In this document: piece by piece, positions 8,623 through 17,401 of the stretch
How positions within the stretch are numbered: the stretch's first letter is position 1
Layout: each line of letters opens with the position of its first letter
Source: Micromonospora sp. PLK6-60
GTDB lineage: Bacteria; Actinomycetota; Actinomycetes; Mycobacteriales; Micromonosporaceae
Direction: 5' to 3'
DNA length: 64,000 nucleotides
NCBI RefSeq assembly: GCF_019890675.1
Contig: NZ_JAIOAA010000009.1
Location: forward strand, 62,001-126,000
The notes under the pieces: model-generated
Told to the model about the DNA's origin: nothing
The model's database searches: none
What the model saw: the letters and a program-made list of their open reading frames with translations, nothing else
Program-made: the position numbers and the translations under genes

Positions 8623-11334
8623 ATGCCCGACGAGCTGAGCCGGGCGGTGGCGGAGCGGGCGCCGGCCGGGCCGCCGTTGCTGGCGTCCCGGCTGACGCCG
8701 GCGGCGCTGCCCGAACCGGTCGTGCTCCGGCCGCGCCTGCTGGCCCGGCTGGACGAGGGGACGGCCGGCCCGGTCACCGTGGTGTCCGCGCCCGCCGGCT
8801 GGGGCAAGACCACGCTGCTCGCGTCCTGGGCCCGGGCCGGGGACCGCGCGCCGGCCTGGGTGTCGGTGGAGCGGGGCGACACCGGCGAACGGCTCTGGGC
8901 GTACGTCGCGGCGGCGCTGCGGGCGGTGGTCGGCGCGGCGGGCGACGCCGCCCCGGTGCCGGACCGGCCACCCCGCCCGGACCAGCTCGAACTGCTGGCC
9001 GCCGCGCTGGCCGCCCGGGAGCGGCCGGTGCTGCTGGTCCTCGACGACCTGGACCGGATCACCGCACCGGCGGCGCTGGCCGGGCTGGAGTTCCTGCTGC
9101 GCCACGCCGAGCAGCGGCTGCGCCTGGTGGCCGGGGCGCGCACCGACCTGGCACTGCCGCTGCACCGGTGGCGGCTGGCCGGTGAGCTGACCGAACTCGG
9201 GCCGGCCGAGTTGGCCTTCACCGACGACGAGGTGGCCGACCTGCTGACCGCCCACGCGGCGCCGGTGCCGGCGGCGGCGGTGCGCCGGCTGCGGGAACGC
9301 ACCGGCGGGTGGGCGGCCGGGCTGCGGCTGGCCGCGCTGGCCGCGCGGGGGCAGCCGGACCCGGGCCGCCGGGTGGAGCAGTTCGCCGGGGACCAGCCGG
9401 AGGTCGCCGGCTACCTGCGGGAGGAGGTGCTCGCCGGGTGGGACGCGGGCGCCCGGGAGCTGCTGGCGCGTACCGCGGTCGCCGACGCCGTCTGCGCGGA
9501 CCTGGCCGACGCGCTCGCCGGCCGGGGGGACTCGGGGCCGGTGCTGGCCGCCCTGGCCCGCGACGGTGGTTTCCTGCGCTCCGACGACAGCAGCCCGCCC
9601 TGGTACCGGTGCCACCCGCTGCTGGCCGACCTGTTCCGGGCCGAGCTGGGCCGGCTCCCCGCCGCCGAGCTGCGGGCGCTGCACCGGCGGGCGGCCGGCT
9701 GGTACGCCGGGAACGGCCGCCCGGCGGAGGCGCTGCGGCACGCCCTGTCCGCCGGGAGCTGGGACACCGCCACCGAGCTGTTCATCGACCGCTGGCCCGA
9801 CCTCGCCCCGTACGACGGGGACGTCCCGGCCGGGCCGGCCCCGGCCGCGCCCCCGGCGGAGGCGGTCCGCCGGGACCCGGAGCTGGCGCTGGCGGTGGCC
9901 GCCGAGCGGGCGTACGCCGGTGATCCGGCGACCGCCGCGGACCGGCTGCGCGGGGCGGTGGCGGCGGCCGGCTCGCTGGCCGCGCCGCGCCGCGACCGGT
10001 TCCGCCGGCTGGCCACCGCGCTGGAGCTCACCCTGGCCCGGGCGGCCGGCGACCACGCCGAGGTACGCGCGGCGGCCGGCCGGCTGCTCGGCACCCGGCC
10101 CGGGGCCGGGCCGGACGGCGACCCGCGCTCGGCGCGGGGTGAGGACGCCGACGTGCGGGCGGTGGCCGGCACGGCGCTCGGCCTGACCGCGCTGGACGAG
10201 GGGAACCTGGCGGGCGCCGCGTCCGCGTTCGCCGACGCGCTGGCCGCCGCCCGGACGGCGGGCCGGCAGCGCACCGAGCTGGTCGCCGGCAGCCGGATGG
10301 CCCTGCTCGCCGCGGTCCGGGGCGAGCTGCGGGCGGCGGAGCGGGCCGCCCGGGAGGCGCTCGCCCTGCCGCCGTGCCGGGGCTGGGCCTGCCGGACCGA
10401 CTGCGCCCACGCCCACCTGGCGCTGGCGGTGGTCGCGCTGCACCGGGACCAGCCGGCGGAGGCGGTCGCCCGGTTGGCCGTCACCGGGCCGGCGGAGCAG
10501 GAGCCGGTGGTGGCGGCGCTCGCCGCGCTGTGCCGGGCCCGGTTGCGTCGCGACGCGGGCGACCCGGTGGCCGCGCACCGGCTGCTGGTGGCGGCCCGGG
10601 AGCGCCTGGCCGCCCGGCCGGCGGCCCGCGAGGTGGCGCACTGGCTGCTCGCCGCCCAGGCCGACCTGGACAGCGCGCGGGGTGACCCGGACGCCGCCCG
10701 GGCCCGGCTGGCCGACCGGGTACCCGATCCGGACGGCCCGGCCGGGGCGCTGGCGGTCGCGCTGGCCCGGGCGGAGCTGCGCGCCGGTGATCCCGGCGCG
10801 GCCGGGCACGCCCTGCCCGACTGGGACGGACCGGACGCGGCCGACTGGCCGCTGCCGGTACGCCTCGACGCCGGCCTGCTGGACGCGGTGCTGGCCCGGC
10901 GGGGCGGCGACGAGCGGCGGGCCGGGCGGACCCTGGAGCGGGTGCTGGAGCTGGCCGAGCCGGAGGGCTTCCGCCGGCTCTTCACCCGCGCCGACGAGGA
11001 GGTGCGGGACCTGCTCGCCGCGCACCTGGACTCGGGCACCGCGCACTGGTCGACGGTGAGCGAACTGGTCCGCACCGCCGACGAGCACAGCGTCGACGAG
11101 CCCACCGCCCGGGAGCGGCCCGGGACCGGCGACGTGCTGGACGAGCCGCTCACCGAGCGGGAGCTGACCATCCTGCGCTACCTGCAGAGCATCCTGTCCA
11201 ACGTGGAGATCGCGGCCGAGCTGTCGCTGTCGGTCAACACGGTGAAGACCCACGTCCGCAACATCTACCGGAAGCTGGACGCCACCCGCCGGCGGGAGGC
11301 GGTCCGGCGGGCGCGGGAGCTGCGGCTGATCTGA
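8623..11334 (+). CDS. LuxR-family large ATP-binding regulator (LAL/MalT-like)
   Basis: 903 residues. A Walker A motif (APAGWGKTT, residues 56-64) and Walker B (VLLVLDDLD, about 136-144) mark an N-terminal STAND-type ATPase. A long helical alanine/arginine-rich region with TPR-like character follows. The last 60 residues are a LuxR helix-turn-helix (LTERELTILRYL, then NVEIAAELSLSVNTVKTHVR). Such proteins activate transcription when an inducer is bound. It is divergent from the SRPBCC-alcohol dehydrogenase pair and convergent with the DsbA-BON pair, so either may be a target. That regulatory link is inference. Confidence 0.9.
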   Translation: MPDELSRAVAERAPAGPPLLASRLTPAALPEPVVLRPRLLARLDEGTAGPVTVVSAPAGWGKTTLLASWARAGDRAPAWVSVERGDTGERLWAYVAAALRAVVGAAGDAAPVPDRPPRPDQLELLAAALAARERPVLLVLDDLDRITAPAALAGLEFLLRHAEQRLRLVAGARTDLALPLHRWRLAGELTELGPAELAFTDDEVADLLTAHAAPVPAAAVRRLRERTGGWAAGLRLAALAARGQPDPGRRVEQFAGDQPEVAGYLREEVLAGWDAGARELLARTAVADAVCADLADALAGRGDSGPVLAALARDGGFLRSDDSSPPWYRCHPLLADLFRAELGRLPAAELRALHRRAAGWYAGNGRPAEALRHALSAGSWDTATELFIDRWPDLAPYDGDVPAGPAPAAPPAEAVRRDPELALAVAAERAYAGDPATAADRLRGAVAAAGSLAAPRRDRFRRLATALELTLARAAGDHAEVRAAAGRLLGTRPGAGPDGDPRSARGEDADVRAVAGTALGLTALDEGNLAGAASAFADALAAARTAGRQRTELVAGSRMALLAAVRGELRAAERAAREALALPPCRGWACRTDCAHAHLALAVVALHRDQPAEAVARLAVTGPAEQEPVVAALAALCRARLRRDAGDPVAAHRLLVAARERLAARPAAREVAHWLLAAQADLDSARGDPDAARARLADRVPDPDGPAGALAVALARAELRAGDPGAAGHALPDWDGPDAADWPLPVRLDAGLLDAVLARRGGDERRAGRTLERVLELAEPEGFRRLFTRADEEVRDLLAAHLDSGTAHWSTVSELVRTADEHSVDEPTARERPGTGDVLDEPLTERELTILRYLQSILSNVEIAAELSLSVNTVKTHVRNIYRKLDATRRREAVRRARELRLI

Positions 11335-11339
11335 CGCCG

Positions 11340-11368
11340 CCCCGGCCCCGGTGCGATCCGGGCCGGGG
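11340..11368. terminator. GC hairpin between convergent LAL and DsbA-like genes
   Basis: ccccggcccc.gg pairs with ccgggccgggg around a short loop, with one bulge. It sits between the stop codons of the LAL and DsbA-like genes, so it can serve both strands. Confidence 0.5.
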
Positions 11369-11375
11369 TCGCGGG

Positions 11376-11924
11376 TCAGGCGCCGGCCGCGGCGTCCACG
11401 GCGGCGAGCAGCTCGGCCAGGTCGTACCCGCCGTCGTGCCGGACGTCGTTGACGAACAGGGTCGGGGCGGCGTTCACGCCGCTGCGGATGCCGCCGACGA
11501 AGTCCCCTCGGACCCGGTCGGCGTACGCCTGCCCGGCCACCTCGGCGGCGAGTTCGTCGGCCGGCAGGCCGAGCTGCTGCACGCCGAGCGCCAGGTGCAC
11601 CGGGTCCAGCTGGTCCTGGTGCTCGAAGAGCCAGTCGTGCATCGGCCAGAACCGGTCCCGCCGGCCGGCCGCCTCGGCCATCTCGGCGGCGTTCTCCGCG
11701 TACGGGTGCACGTTGGCGATCGGGAAGTGGCGGTACACCAGGCGCACCGTGTCGGCCCGCTGGCGCAGCAGCTCCGCCAGGTTCGGGTACGCGGCCCCGC
11801 AGTACCGGCACTGGAAGTCGCCGTACTCGACGACGGTGACCGGGGCGTCGACCGGCCCCCGGACGTGGTCGTGCTCGCCGACCGGGGTCCGCAGCTTCGC
11901 GGTCACCTGCAACGGGGTGGTCAT
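11376..11924 (-). CDS. DsbA-family thioredoxin-fold oxidoreductase
   Basis: 182 residues with no signal peptide, so probably cytoplasmic. The active site is CRYC (C39 and C42) in VVEYGDFQCRYCGAAYPNL, and the cis-proline loop is VNAAPTLFVNDVRHDGGYD. The helical insert (FPIANVHPYAENAAEMAEAA, DRFWPMHDWLFEHQDQL) is typical of DsbA/FrnE-like proteins of about 180 residues. The ATG overlaps the BON gene stop (ATGA). Both probably belong to one stress or redox unit. Confidence 0.88.
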   Translation of the reverse strand: MTTPLQVTAKLRTPVGEHDHVRGPVDAPVTVVEYGDFQCRYCGAAYPNLAELLRQRADTVRLVYRHFPIANVHPYAENAAEMAEAAGRRDRFWPMHDWLFEHQDQLDPVHLALGVQQLGLPADELAAEVAGQAYADRVRGDFVGGIRSGVNAAPTLFVNDVRHDGGYDLAELLAAVDAAAGA

Positions 11925-12391
11925 CGGACGGTTCCCGGCCGGACGGCGATGCCGTTGGTCACCCCGCGTACGCCGGTCAGCCGGCCCACCGTCCGCTCGG
12001 CGGTGCGCCGCTCGTACTCCCAGTCGACGTCGCCGCGCATGGTCACCCAGCCGGCGGCGACGGTCACCGCGATCCGCTCGACCGGCACGAAGGCGTCCCA
12101 TTCCAGGGCCCGCTCGACGGCGGCGGCGAGGTCGGCGTCGGTGCGCTCGGCCGCCGGGTTCAGCCGTACGGTGAGGTCGTTTGCCACCGCGCGGACCCGG
12201 GCGACCCGGTGCGCCGCCTGCTCGGCCGCCCACTTCTTGGCGTAGCTGTCCACCCAGCCGGTCAGCGTGACGATGCCCGCGTCGACGGTCACCCCGATCT
12301 CGTGCGGGGCGACCCGGGCCTCCCAGGTCAGCTCGTCGAGCACGTCGGTCTGGATGTCCTGGTCGGTGCGCGTCACGGAGCTGGTGGCCAT
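11921..12391 (-). CDS. BON-domain protein (two BON repeats)
   Basis: 156 residues with no signal peptide. Two BON units are visible: residues about 13-80 (IGVTVDAGIVTLTGWVDSY) and about 88-150 (IAVTVAAGWVTMRGDVDWEYE, VRGVTNGIAV). BON folds bind phospholipid or other hydrophobic ligands and in actinomycetes often occur with stress or dormancy genes. AGGGAG lies 8 bases before the ATG. The gene is coupled to the DsbA-like gene by a four-base overlap. Confidence 0.85.
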   Translation of the reverse strand: MATSSVTRTDQDIQTDVLDELTWEARVAPHEIGVTVDAGIVTLTGWVDSYAKKWAAEQAAHRVARVRAVANDLTVRLNPAAERTDADLAAAVERALEWDAFVPVERIAVTVAAGWVTMRGDVDWEYERRTAERTVGRLTGVRGVTNGIAVRPGTVR

Positions 12392-12480
12392 CGGTGGCTC
12401 CCTTCCGGATCCGGTTCGCCGCCGATCGTGCCGCCGGGTGGGGTGAGGCGCCGTCACCCGCCGGGGGTGAAACCCGGCTT

Positions 12481-12494
12481 TGGGAGCGCTTCCA
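12481..12494. promoter_or_regulatory. CebR-like LacI-family operator upstream of the xyloglucanase gene
   Basis: tgggagcgcttcca differs at one position from the 14-bp palindrome TGGGAGCGCTCCCA, the operator bound by CebR/CelR repressors that control cellulase genes in Streptomyces and Thermobifida. It lies 174 bases before the ATG of the GH74-CBM2 gene, a plausible position for cello-oligosaccharide control. No cebR gene is in the window. Confidence 0.75.
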
Positions 12495-12667
12495 TTGGTG
12501 TCGATGAAGCGGTTAAGGTGAGTGCGCTCGGCTGCGGGAGCCAGCACGCCGGTCGGGAGCCTGGGCAGCTCCCCCCCGCCACGTCGCCGTTCGGCGCGGT
12601 CGCCCTCGACCGCCCGCCGCGTCGCTCCCGTCCCCGTCACCCGGGCAACCCCGAGAGGAAACCGCAG

Positions 12668-15415
12668 ATGCGGAGAGGTCTCGCCGGCGCGGTCACGTCC
12701 GCGCTGGCCGCCGCGGCGGCCGTCGTCGCCGTGCAGGTCACCGTAGCGCCCACCACCCCGGCCGCCGCGGCGGCCGCCGAGTCGTACACCTGGCGCAACG
12801 TCCGGGTCGACGGCGGCGGATTCGTCCCCGGCATCGTGTTCAACCCGACCGAGAAAAACCTGATCTACGCGCGGACCGACATCGGCGGCGCGTACCGCTG
12901 GGAGCAGGCCAGCCAGTCGTGGACCCCGCTGCTGGACTGGGTCGGCCCCGACCGGTTCGGCTGGAACGGCGTGGTCAGCCTCGCCACCGACCCGGTGCAG
13001 ACCAACCGGGTGTACGCCGCCGTCGGCATGTACACCAACAGCTGGGACCCGAACAACGGCGCGATCCTGCGCTCCACCGACAAGGGCGCCACCTGGCAGG
13101 CCACCGAGCTGCCGTTCAAGAACGGCGGGAACATGCCCGGCCGGGGCATGGGGGAGCGGCTCGCCGTCGACCCCAACCGCAACAGCGTCCTGTACTACGG
13201 AGCCGAGGGCGGCAACGGCCTGTGGCGCAGCACCGACTATGGGGTGACCTGGGCAAAGGTCGGCAACTTCCCGAACGTAGGCAACTACCGGGCCGACCCC
13301 AGCGACCCGAACGGCTACAACGGGCAGAACCAGGGCCTGACCTGGGTCAGCTTCGACAAGAGCACGGGCACGGCCGGCACCGCCACCCGGACGATCTACG
13401 TCGGCGTGGCGGACAAGGCCAACCCGGTCTACCGGAGCACCGACGCGGGCGCCACCTGGGAGCGGATCCCCGGCGCGCCCACCGGCTACCTGGCGCACAA
13501 GGGTGTGGTGGACCCGGTCGGCGGGTTCCTCTACCTCGCCACCAGCGACACCGGCGGCCCGTACGACGGCGGCAAGGGCGACGTGTGGAAGTTCAACCGG
13601 GCCACCGGGGCGTGGACCCAGATCAGCCCGATCCCGTCGTCCCGCTCGGACGCCTTCTTCGGCTACTCGGGGCTGACCATCGACCGGCAGCGCCCCGGCA
13701 CGCTCATGGTGGCCAGCCAGGTGTCCTGGTGGCCGGACGCGATGTTCTGGCGCAGCACCGACGGGGGCGCCAGCTGGACCCGGATCTGGGACTGGACGAG
13801 CTATCCGGAACGCAGCTTCCGCTACACCATGGACATCAGCTCGGTCCCGTGGCTCACCTTCGGCAACGCCAACCCGAGCCCGCCGGACGTCTCGCCCAAG
13901 CTGGGCTGGATGACCGAGTCGATGGAGATCGACCCGCACGACAGCAACCGGATGATGTACGGCACCGGCGCCACCATCTACGGCAGCACCGACCTGACCA
14001 GGTGGGACACCGGCGCGAAGGTCACCATCCGGCCGATGGTCAAGGGCCTGGAGGAGACGGCCGTGCTCGACCTGATCAGCCCGCCGTCCGGCGCCCCGCT
14101 GATCAGCGGGCTGGGCGACATCGGCGGCTTCCGGCACACCGACCTGACCGCGGTGCCGTCCGCGATGTTCACCCAGCCGGTCTTCACGAACACGACCAGC
14201 CTGGACTACGCCGAGACCCGGCCCGCGACCATGGTGCGGGCGGGCAACTTCACCGACTCCGACCGGCCGAACGACAGCCACGTCGCGTTCTCCACCGACG
14301 GTGGGGCGAACTGGTTCCAGGGCACCGAACCGGCCGGGGTGAACGAGGGCGGGACGGTCGCCGCCGCCGCCGACGGCAGCCAGTTCGTCTGGGCTCCCGG
14401 CGACGCCGGCCGGCAGGTGGTCCGCTCGGTCGGCTTCGGCAACTCGTGGACGGCGGCCACCGGTATCCCGGCCAACGCCACCGTCGAGTCCGACCGGGTC
14501 AACCCGAACAAGTTCTACGGTTTCCGCGACGGGCGGTTCTACGTCAGCACCAACGGGGGCGCGAGCTTCGCCGCCACCGCGGCGACCGGCCTGCCCACCA
14601 TCGGCGTCAAGTTCAAGGCGGTGCCCGGCCGGGAGGGTGACATCTGGCTGGCCGGCGAGGGCGGCCTCTGGCACTCCACCGACTCCGGCGCGAGCTTCGC
14701 ACGGGTGGGCGCGGTGACCACGGCCGTCAACATCGGCTTCGGCAAGGCGGCCCCCGGCCGCACGTACCCGGCGCTGTTCACGATCGGCACGGTCGACGGC
14801 CGGCACGGCGTCTACCGCTCGGACGACGCCGGGGCGAGCTGGGTGCGGATCAACGACGACCAGCACCAGTACGGCAACGCGGGCGAGGCGATCACCGGCG
14901 ACCCCCGGGTGTACGGGCGGGTCTACCTGGGCACCAACGGCCGGGGCATCCTGGTCGCCGACCCGGCCGGCGGCACCTCGCCGTCGCCCACCACGTCGCC
15001 GTCGCCCACCGTCTCCCCGACCACCTCGCCGTCGCCGACCGCGTCGCCCACCACCTCGCCGTCACCGACCGCCACGCCGACCGGCGGGCCGACCACTCCG
15101 GTCCCGGCGGGGGGCTGCACGGCGACGTACCAGATCACCCAGTCGTGGGACGGCGGGTTCCAGGGCGAGGTGACGGTGCGCAACAACGGCGGCTCGTCGA
15201 CCAGCAGCTGGTCGGTGACGTGGAACTACGCGAACGGCCAGCAGATCAGCCAGCTCTGGGGTGGCAGTTACACCCAGACCGGCGCCTCCGTGGTGGTGCG
15301 GGACGCCGGCTGGAACGGCACCCTGGCCCCGGGTGGCACCACCACCTTCGGCTTCCTGGCCAGCTGGCGCGGCACCAACTCGGTGCCCAACCTCACCTGC
15401 ACCTCCGCCCGTTAG
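12668..15415 (+). CDS. Secreted GH74 xyloglucanase with C-terminal CBM2
   Basis: 915 residues. A secretion signal (MRRGLAGAVTSALAAAAAVV, alanine-rich cleavage region near residue 37) leads to a GH74 beta-propeller enzyme with repeated RSTDxGxTW-type units. The two catalytic aspartates expected in GH74 are D71 (ARTDIGGAYRW) and D484 (GLGDIGGF). A Thr/Ser/Pro linker spans about residues 768-812, then a CBM2 cellulose-binding module (815-915) with CTATYQI, spaced tryptophans and a final Cys. The enzyme cleaves xyloglucan outside the cell. GAGAGGA precedes the ATG, a CebR-like operator lies upstream and a strong hairpin follows. Confidence 0.95.
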   Translation: MRRGLAGAVTSALAAAAAVVAVQVTVAPTTPAAAAAAESYTWRNVRVDGGGFVPGIVFNPTEKNLIYARTDIGGAYRWEQASQSWTPLLDWVGPDRFGWNGVVSLATDPVQTNRVYAAVGMYTNSWDPNNGAILRSTDKGATWQATELPFKNGGNMPGRGMGERLAVDPNRNSVLYYGAEGGNGLWRSTDYGVTWAKVGNFPNVGNYRADPSDPNGYNGQNQGLTWVSFDKSTGTAGTATRTIYVGVADKANPVYRSTDAGATWERIPGAPTGYLAHKGVVDPVGGFLYLATSDTGGPYDGGKGDVWKFNRATGAWTQISPIPSSRSDAFFGYSGLTIDRQRPGTLMVASQVSWWPDAMFWRSTDGGASWTRIWDWTSYPERSFRYTMDISSVPWLTFGNANPSPPDVSPKLGWMTESMEIDPHDSNRMMYGTGATIYGSTDLTRWDTGAKVTIRPMVKGLEETAVLDLISPPSGAPLISGLGDIGGFRHTDLTAVPSAMFTQPVFTNTTSLDYAETRPATMVRAGNFTDSDRPNDSHVAFSTDGGANWFQGTEPAGVNEGGTVAAAADGSQFVWAPGDAGRQVVRSVGFGNSWTAATGIPANATVESDRVNPNKFYGFRDGRFYVSTNGGASFAATAATGLPTIGVKFKAVPGREGDIWLAGEGGLWHSTDSGASFARVGAVTTAVNIGFGKAAPGRTYPALFTIGTVDGRHGVYRSDDAGASWVRINDDQHQYGNAGEAITGDPRVYGRVYLGTNGRGILVADPAGGTSPSPTTSPSPTVSPTTSPSPTASPTTSPSPTATPTGGPTTPVPAGGCTATYQITQSWDGGFQGEVTVRNNGGSSTSSWSVTWNYANGQQISQLWGGSYTQTGASVVVRDAGWNGTLAPGGTTTFGFLASWRGTNSVPNLTCTSAR

Positions 15416-15420
15416 GGCGG

Positions 15421-15461
15421 GTGTCGGAGCCCCGGTCCGCCACGGGCGGGGGCTCCGACAC
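15421..15461 (+). terminator. Terminator hairpin after the xyloglucanase gene
   Basis: gtgtcggagcccc (15421-15433) and ggggctccgacac (15449-15461) form an exact 13-bp stem six bases after the stop codon. It also faces the convergent membrane-protein gene. Confidence 0.85.
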
Positions 15462-15520
15462 CGGCCCCCGGACCGTGGCCGCCCCTCGCGCGGGCGGCCA
15501 CACCGCAGCGAGCGTCCGGG

Positions 15521-15928
15521 TCAGCCCTCGGTGCCGACGGGGGAGTCGGGCCGGTCCACGTCCACGAACTCGATCTCGTCGACCTCGCGCCCGTCCCGGC
15601 TGCCGACCGCGCGGGCCGCGGTCCCGGCGGCCCAGCCGACCGCCGCGCCGACCAGCGCGGCGCTGATCAGCAGCGCCCAGGGCAGGGCCGGGCGTCGGCC
15701 GGCCAGGGCGTCGAAGGCCAGCAGCGCGCGGCGGCGGGCCTCCTCGGCCGCGGACCCGACCAGGTCCCCGGCCCCGTCGGCCAGGTCCAGTCCGTTGCGG
15801 CGGGCGGAGCGGGCGGTGCCCCGCACGCTGTCGCCGGCCGAGCCGACGGCGGCCGACAGGTGCGTCCACGCCTGGTCGGCGATCCGCTCGGGCTTGCTGC
15901 GGCGGTCCAGCACGTTGTTTGCGAACAC
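15521..15928 (-). CDS. Small single-pass membrane protein, unknown function
   Basis: 135 residues. A polar N-terminal half (KPERIADQAWTHLSAAVGSAGDSVR) is followed by one membrane segment (ALPWALLISAALVGAAVGWA) and an acidic tail (DEIEFVDVDRPD). The GTG start has GGAGGT six to seven bases upstream, which supports translation. I do not recognise a family. The amphipathic N-terminal half could lie on the membrane surface, but that is only a guess. Divergent from the STAS gene across a 419-base gap. Confidence 0.7.
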   Translation of the reverse strand: MFANNVLDRRSKPERIADQAWTHLSAAVGSAGDSVRGTARSARRNGLDLADGAGDLVGSAAEEARRRALLAFDALAGRRPALPWALLISAALVGAAVGWAAGTAARAVGSRDGREVDEIEFVDVDRPDSPVGTEG

Positions 15929-16347
15929 GGGTTACCTCCTCGGGGTGCCGAAGTCGGCCGGCCACTTCGGACCTCGACCTCTTCATCCGCGCGTCACGGT
16001 GCGCTCCCTCCGGCAGTGCCCACGAACCGCGCCGCGCAAACCACCGCCGGTGGGCGGCGAGGGCCGGCGGCAACCTCGGGGAAATCCCGGATGCGCAGGT
16101 GGGACGCGCCGGGCAGACTGGGTGCGCCGGCCGGTGGGCCGCAACCGTTACCCTGTTCGGCGGATCGGGCGACCCGCCCGATCGTTGGACAGAGGAACGA
16201 AAAATCCCGAACCGGGGTGCCGTGGTGTCCCGGTCCGCGAATTTGCTCATCCCCGAGGGGTGGCGACCGAGACCGTCGGAGGAATACTCTCGGTCGCGGC
16301 CCGCGTACTGATGAGGCGCCCCGAGCGGGGCGGGTGGAGGTGCTCGC
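15929..16347. other. Intergenic region between divergent genes
   Basis: No convincing gene is visible. The stretch must hold promoters for both neighbours. The one structured site I see is the inverted repeat at 16263-16297, described separately. Confidence 0.5.
16263..16297. promoter_or_regulatory. Inverted repeat upstream of the STAS gene
   Basis: gcgaccgaga (16263-16272) and tctcggtcgc (16288-16297) are exact 10-base inverted arms separated by 15 bases, about 50 bases before the GTG of the STAS gene. It could be an operator or a leader hairpin. Confidence 0.45.
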
Positions 16348-16707
16348 GTGAGCCTGTCGATCGTGAAGTCGGTTCTGTCGGGTGGTGTGGTCGAGATCGC
16401 TCCGCGGGGCGAGATCGACGTGGACACCGCGTACGAGGTGCGCGAGGCGATCGCCGAGGTGCTCGCGAAGGGCCGGCCGACCCGGATCGAGCTCAACATG
16501 CGGCTGGTCAGCTTCATCGACTCCGTCGGCATCAGCGCCATGGTCGCCGGCTTCCAGACCGCCGAGGTCAGCGGCGTCAAGCTGGTCGTCACCCAGCCGA
16601 GCCGGTTCGTGCACCGGCAGCTCTGGGTCACCGGTCTGCTCGGCCTCTTCGGCGCGCCCGAGCCCTACTTCGCCGCCGCCACGCCCGAGGCCCCGCTCGG
16701 CGCCTGA
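16348..16707 (+). CDS. STAS-domain anti-sigma factor antagonist
   Basis: 119 residues, a single STAS domain as in SpoIIAA/RsbV. The conserved phosphorylatable serine is S59 in FIDSVGISAM; IAPRGEIDVDTAYEVREAI is the typical N-terminal strand-helix. When unphosphorylated, such proteins bind an anti-sigma kinase and free a sigma factor. No anti-sigma kinase gene is adjacent, so the partner is elsewhere. The GTG start follows GGAGG about 9 bases upstream (gggtggaggtgctcgc). Confidence 0.9.
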   Translation: MSLSIVKSVLSGGVVEIAPRGEIDVDTAYEVREAIAEVLAKGRPTRIELNMRLVSFIDSVGISAMVAGFQTAEVSGVKLVVTQPSRFVHRQLWVTGLLGLFGAPEPYFAAATPEAPLGA

Positions 16708-16712
16708 GCCCT

Positions 16713-16754
16713 CGCCGGGCCACCCCCGCCGGGCCACCCCCGCCGGGCCACCCG
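16713..16754. repeat. Short tandem repeat, 14 bp x 3
   Basis: cgccgggccacccc is repeated at 16713, 16727 and 16741 directly after the STAS gene. It probably arose by slippage. Confidence 0.7.
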
Positions 16755-16864
16755 GTCGCCCCGCCGAGGGTCCCCGTTCGCCCCCCGATGACCAGGGTCG
16801 TTGGACCGTTGCCAGGACGCCGGTCGGTGGGCGAGGATCGGGCGACCTACCAGTAGGGGGACGG

Positions 16865-17335
16865 GTGCTCACGCACGACACGTTCAGCTACAGCGTCCAG
16901 GCTCGCTGCACCGCGGCCGACGCCGTGGCGCTGCTGAGCGACCTGACGCGGCAGGGGGAGCTGCATCCCCTGATCGTCCGGGTCCGCGAGCTGCCGCCGC
17001 GCCCGGGCGCCCGGGCCAGCTACGCGATCACCGACCGGCTGGCCGTCGGGCCGTTGCACTTCCCGGTCACCTACCAGGCCGACGTCCTGGTCGCCACCGA
17101 GGACGAGATCGTGACGGTGGCCCGGCAGCAGCCGGCGACCACCGTACGCAACCACACCCGGCTGCGCCGGGAGGCCGACGGCGTGCTCCGGGTCGACGTG
17201 GAGATCACCCTGTCGGCGCCCGCGCCGCTGTTCGCGTACGCCTTCCGGCAGGCCCGTTCGGCGCACCTGGCGCTGGCCAGCCGGCTCGGCGAGGTGCTGG
17301 ACCGCGACGCCGGCCCCGCCCCGACCGGGGGCTGA
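16865..17335 (+). CDS. SRPBCC-family protein
   Basis: 156 residues from a GTG with GGGGGA five bases upstream. The pattern THDTFSYSVQARCTAADAVALLSDLTRQGELHPLIVRVRELPPRPG, then YAITDRLAVGPLHFPVTYQADV and a C-terminal long helix (FAYAFRQARSAHLALASRLGEVL), is that of SRPBCC (START/Bet v1-like) proteins that hold hydrophobic ligands. No catalytic residues can be assigned. It stands alone between the STAS gene and a bidirectional terminator. Confidence 0.8.
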   Translation: MLTHDTFSYSVQARCTAADAVALLSDLTRQGELHPLIVRVRELPPRPGARASYAITDRLAVGPLHFPVTYQADVLVATEDEIVTVARQQPATTVRNHTRLRREADGVLRVDVEITLSAPAPLFAYAFRQARSAHLALASRLGEVLDRDAGPAPTGG

Positions 17336-17357
17336 CCGGGCCCGGGTGGCGACGACA

Positions 17358-17389
17358 CGGCCCGGCGACCCACGCGGGTCACCGGGCCG
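17358..17389. terminator. Bidirectional terminator hairpin
   Basis: cggcccggcgaccc (17358-17371) pairs with gggtcaccgggccg (17376-17389) with one G-U/A-C position. It lies between the convergent SRPBCC and peptidase genes, 13 bases past the peptidase stop. Confidence 0.75.
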
Positions 17390-17401
17390 GGGCCGGTCGG
17401 C

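Noticed and set aside
11921..14866. 981-residue minus-strand open frame
   Set aside because: Only its last 156 codons, the BON protein, are real; the rest is antisense to the xyloglucanase gene.
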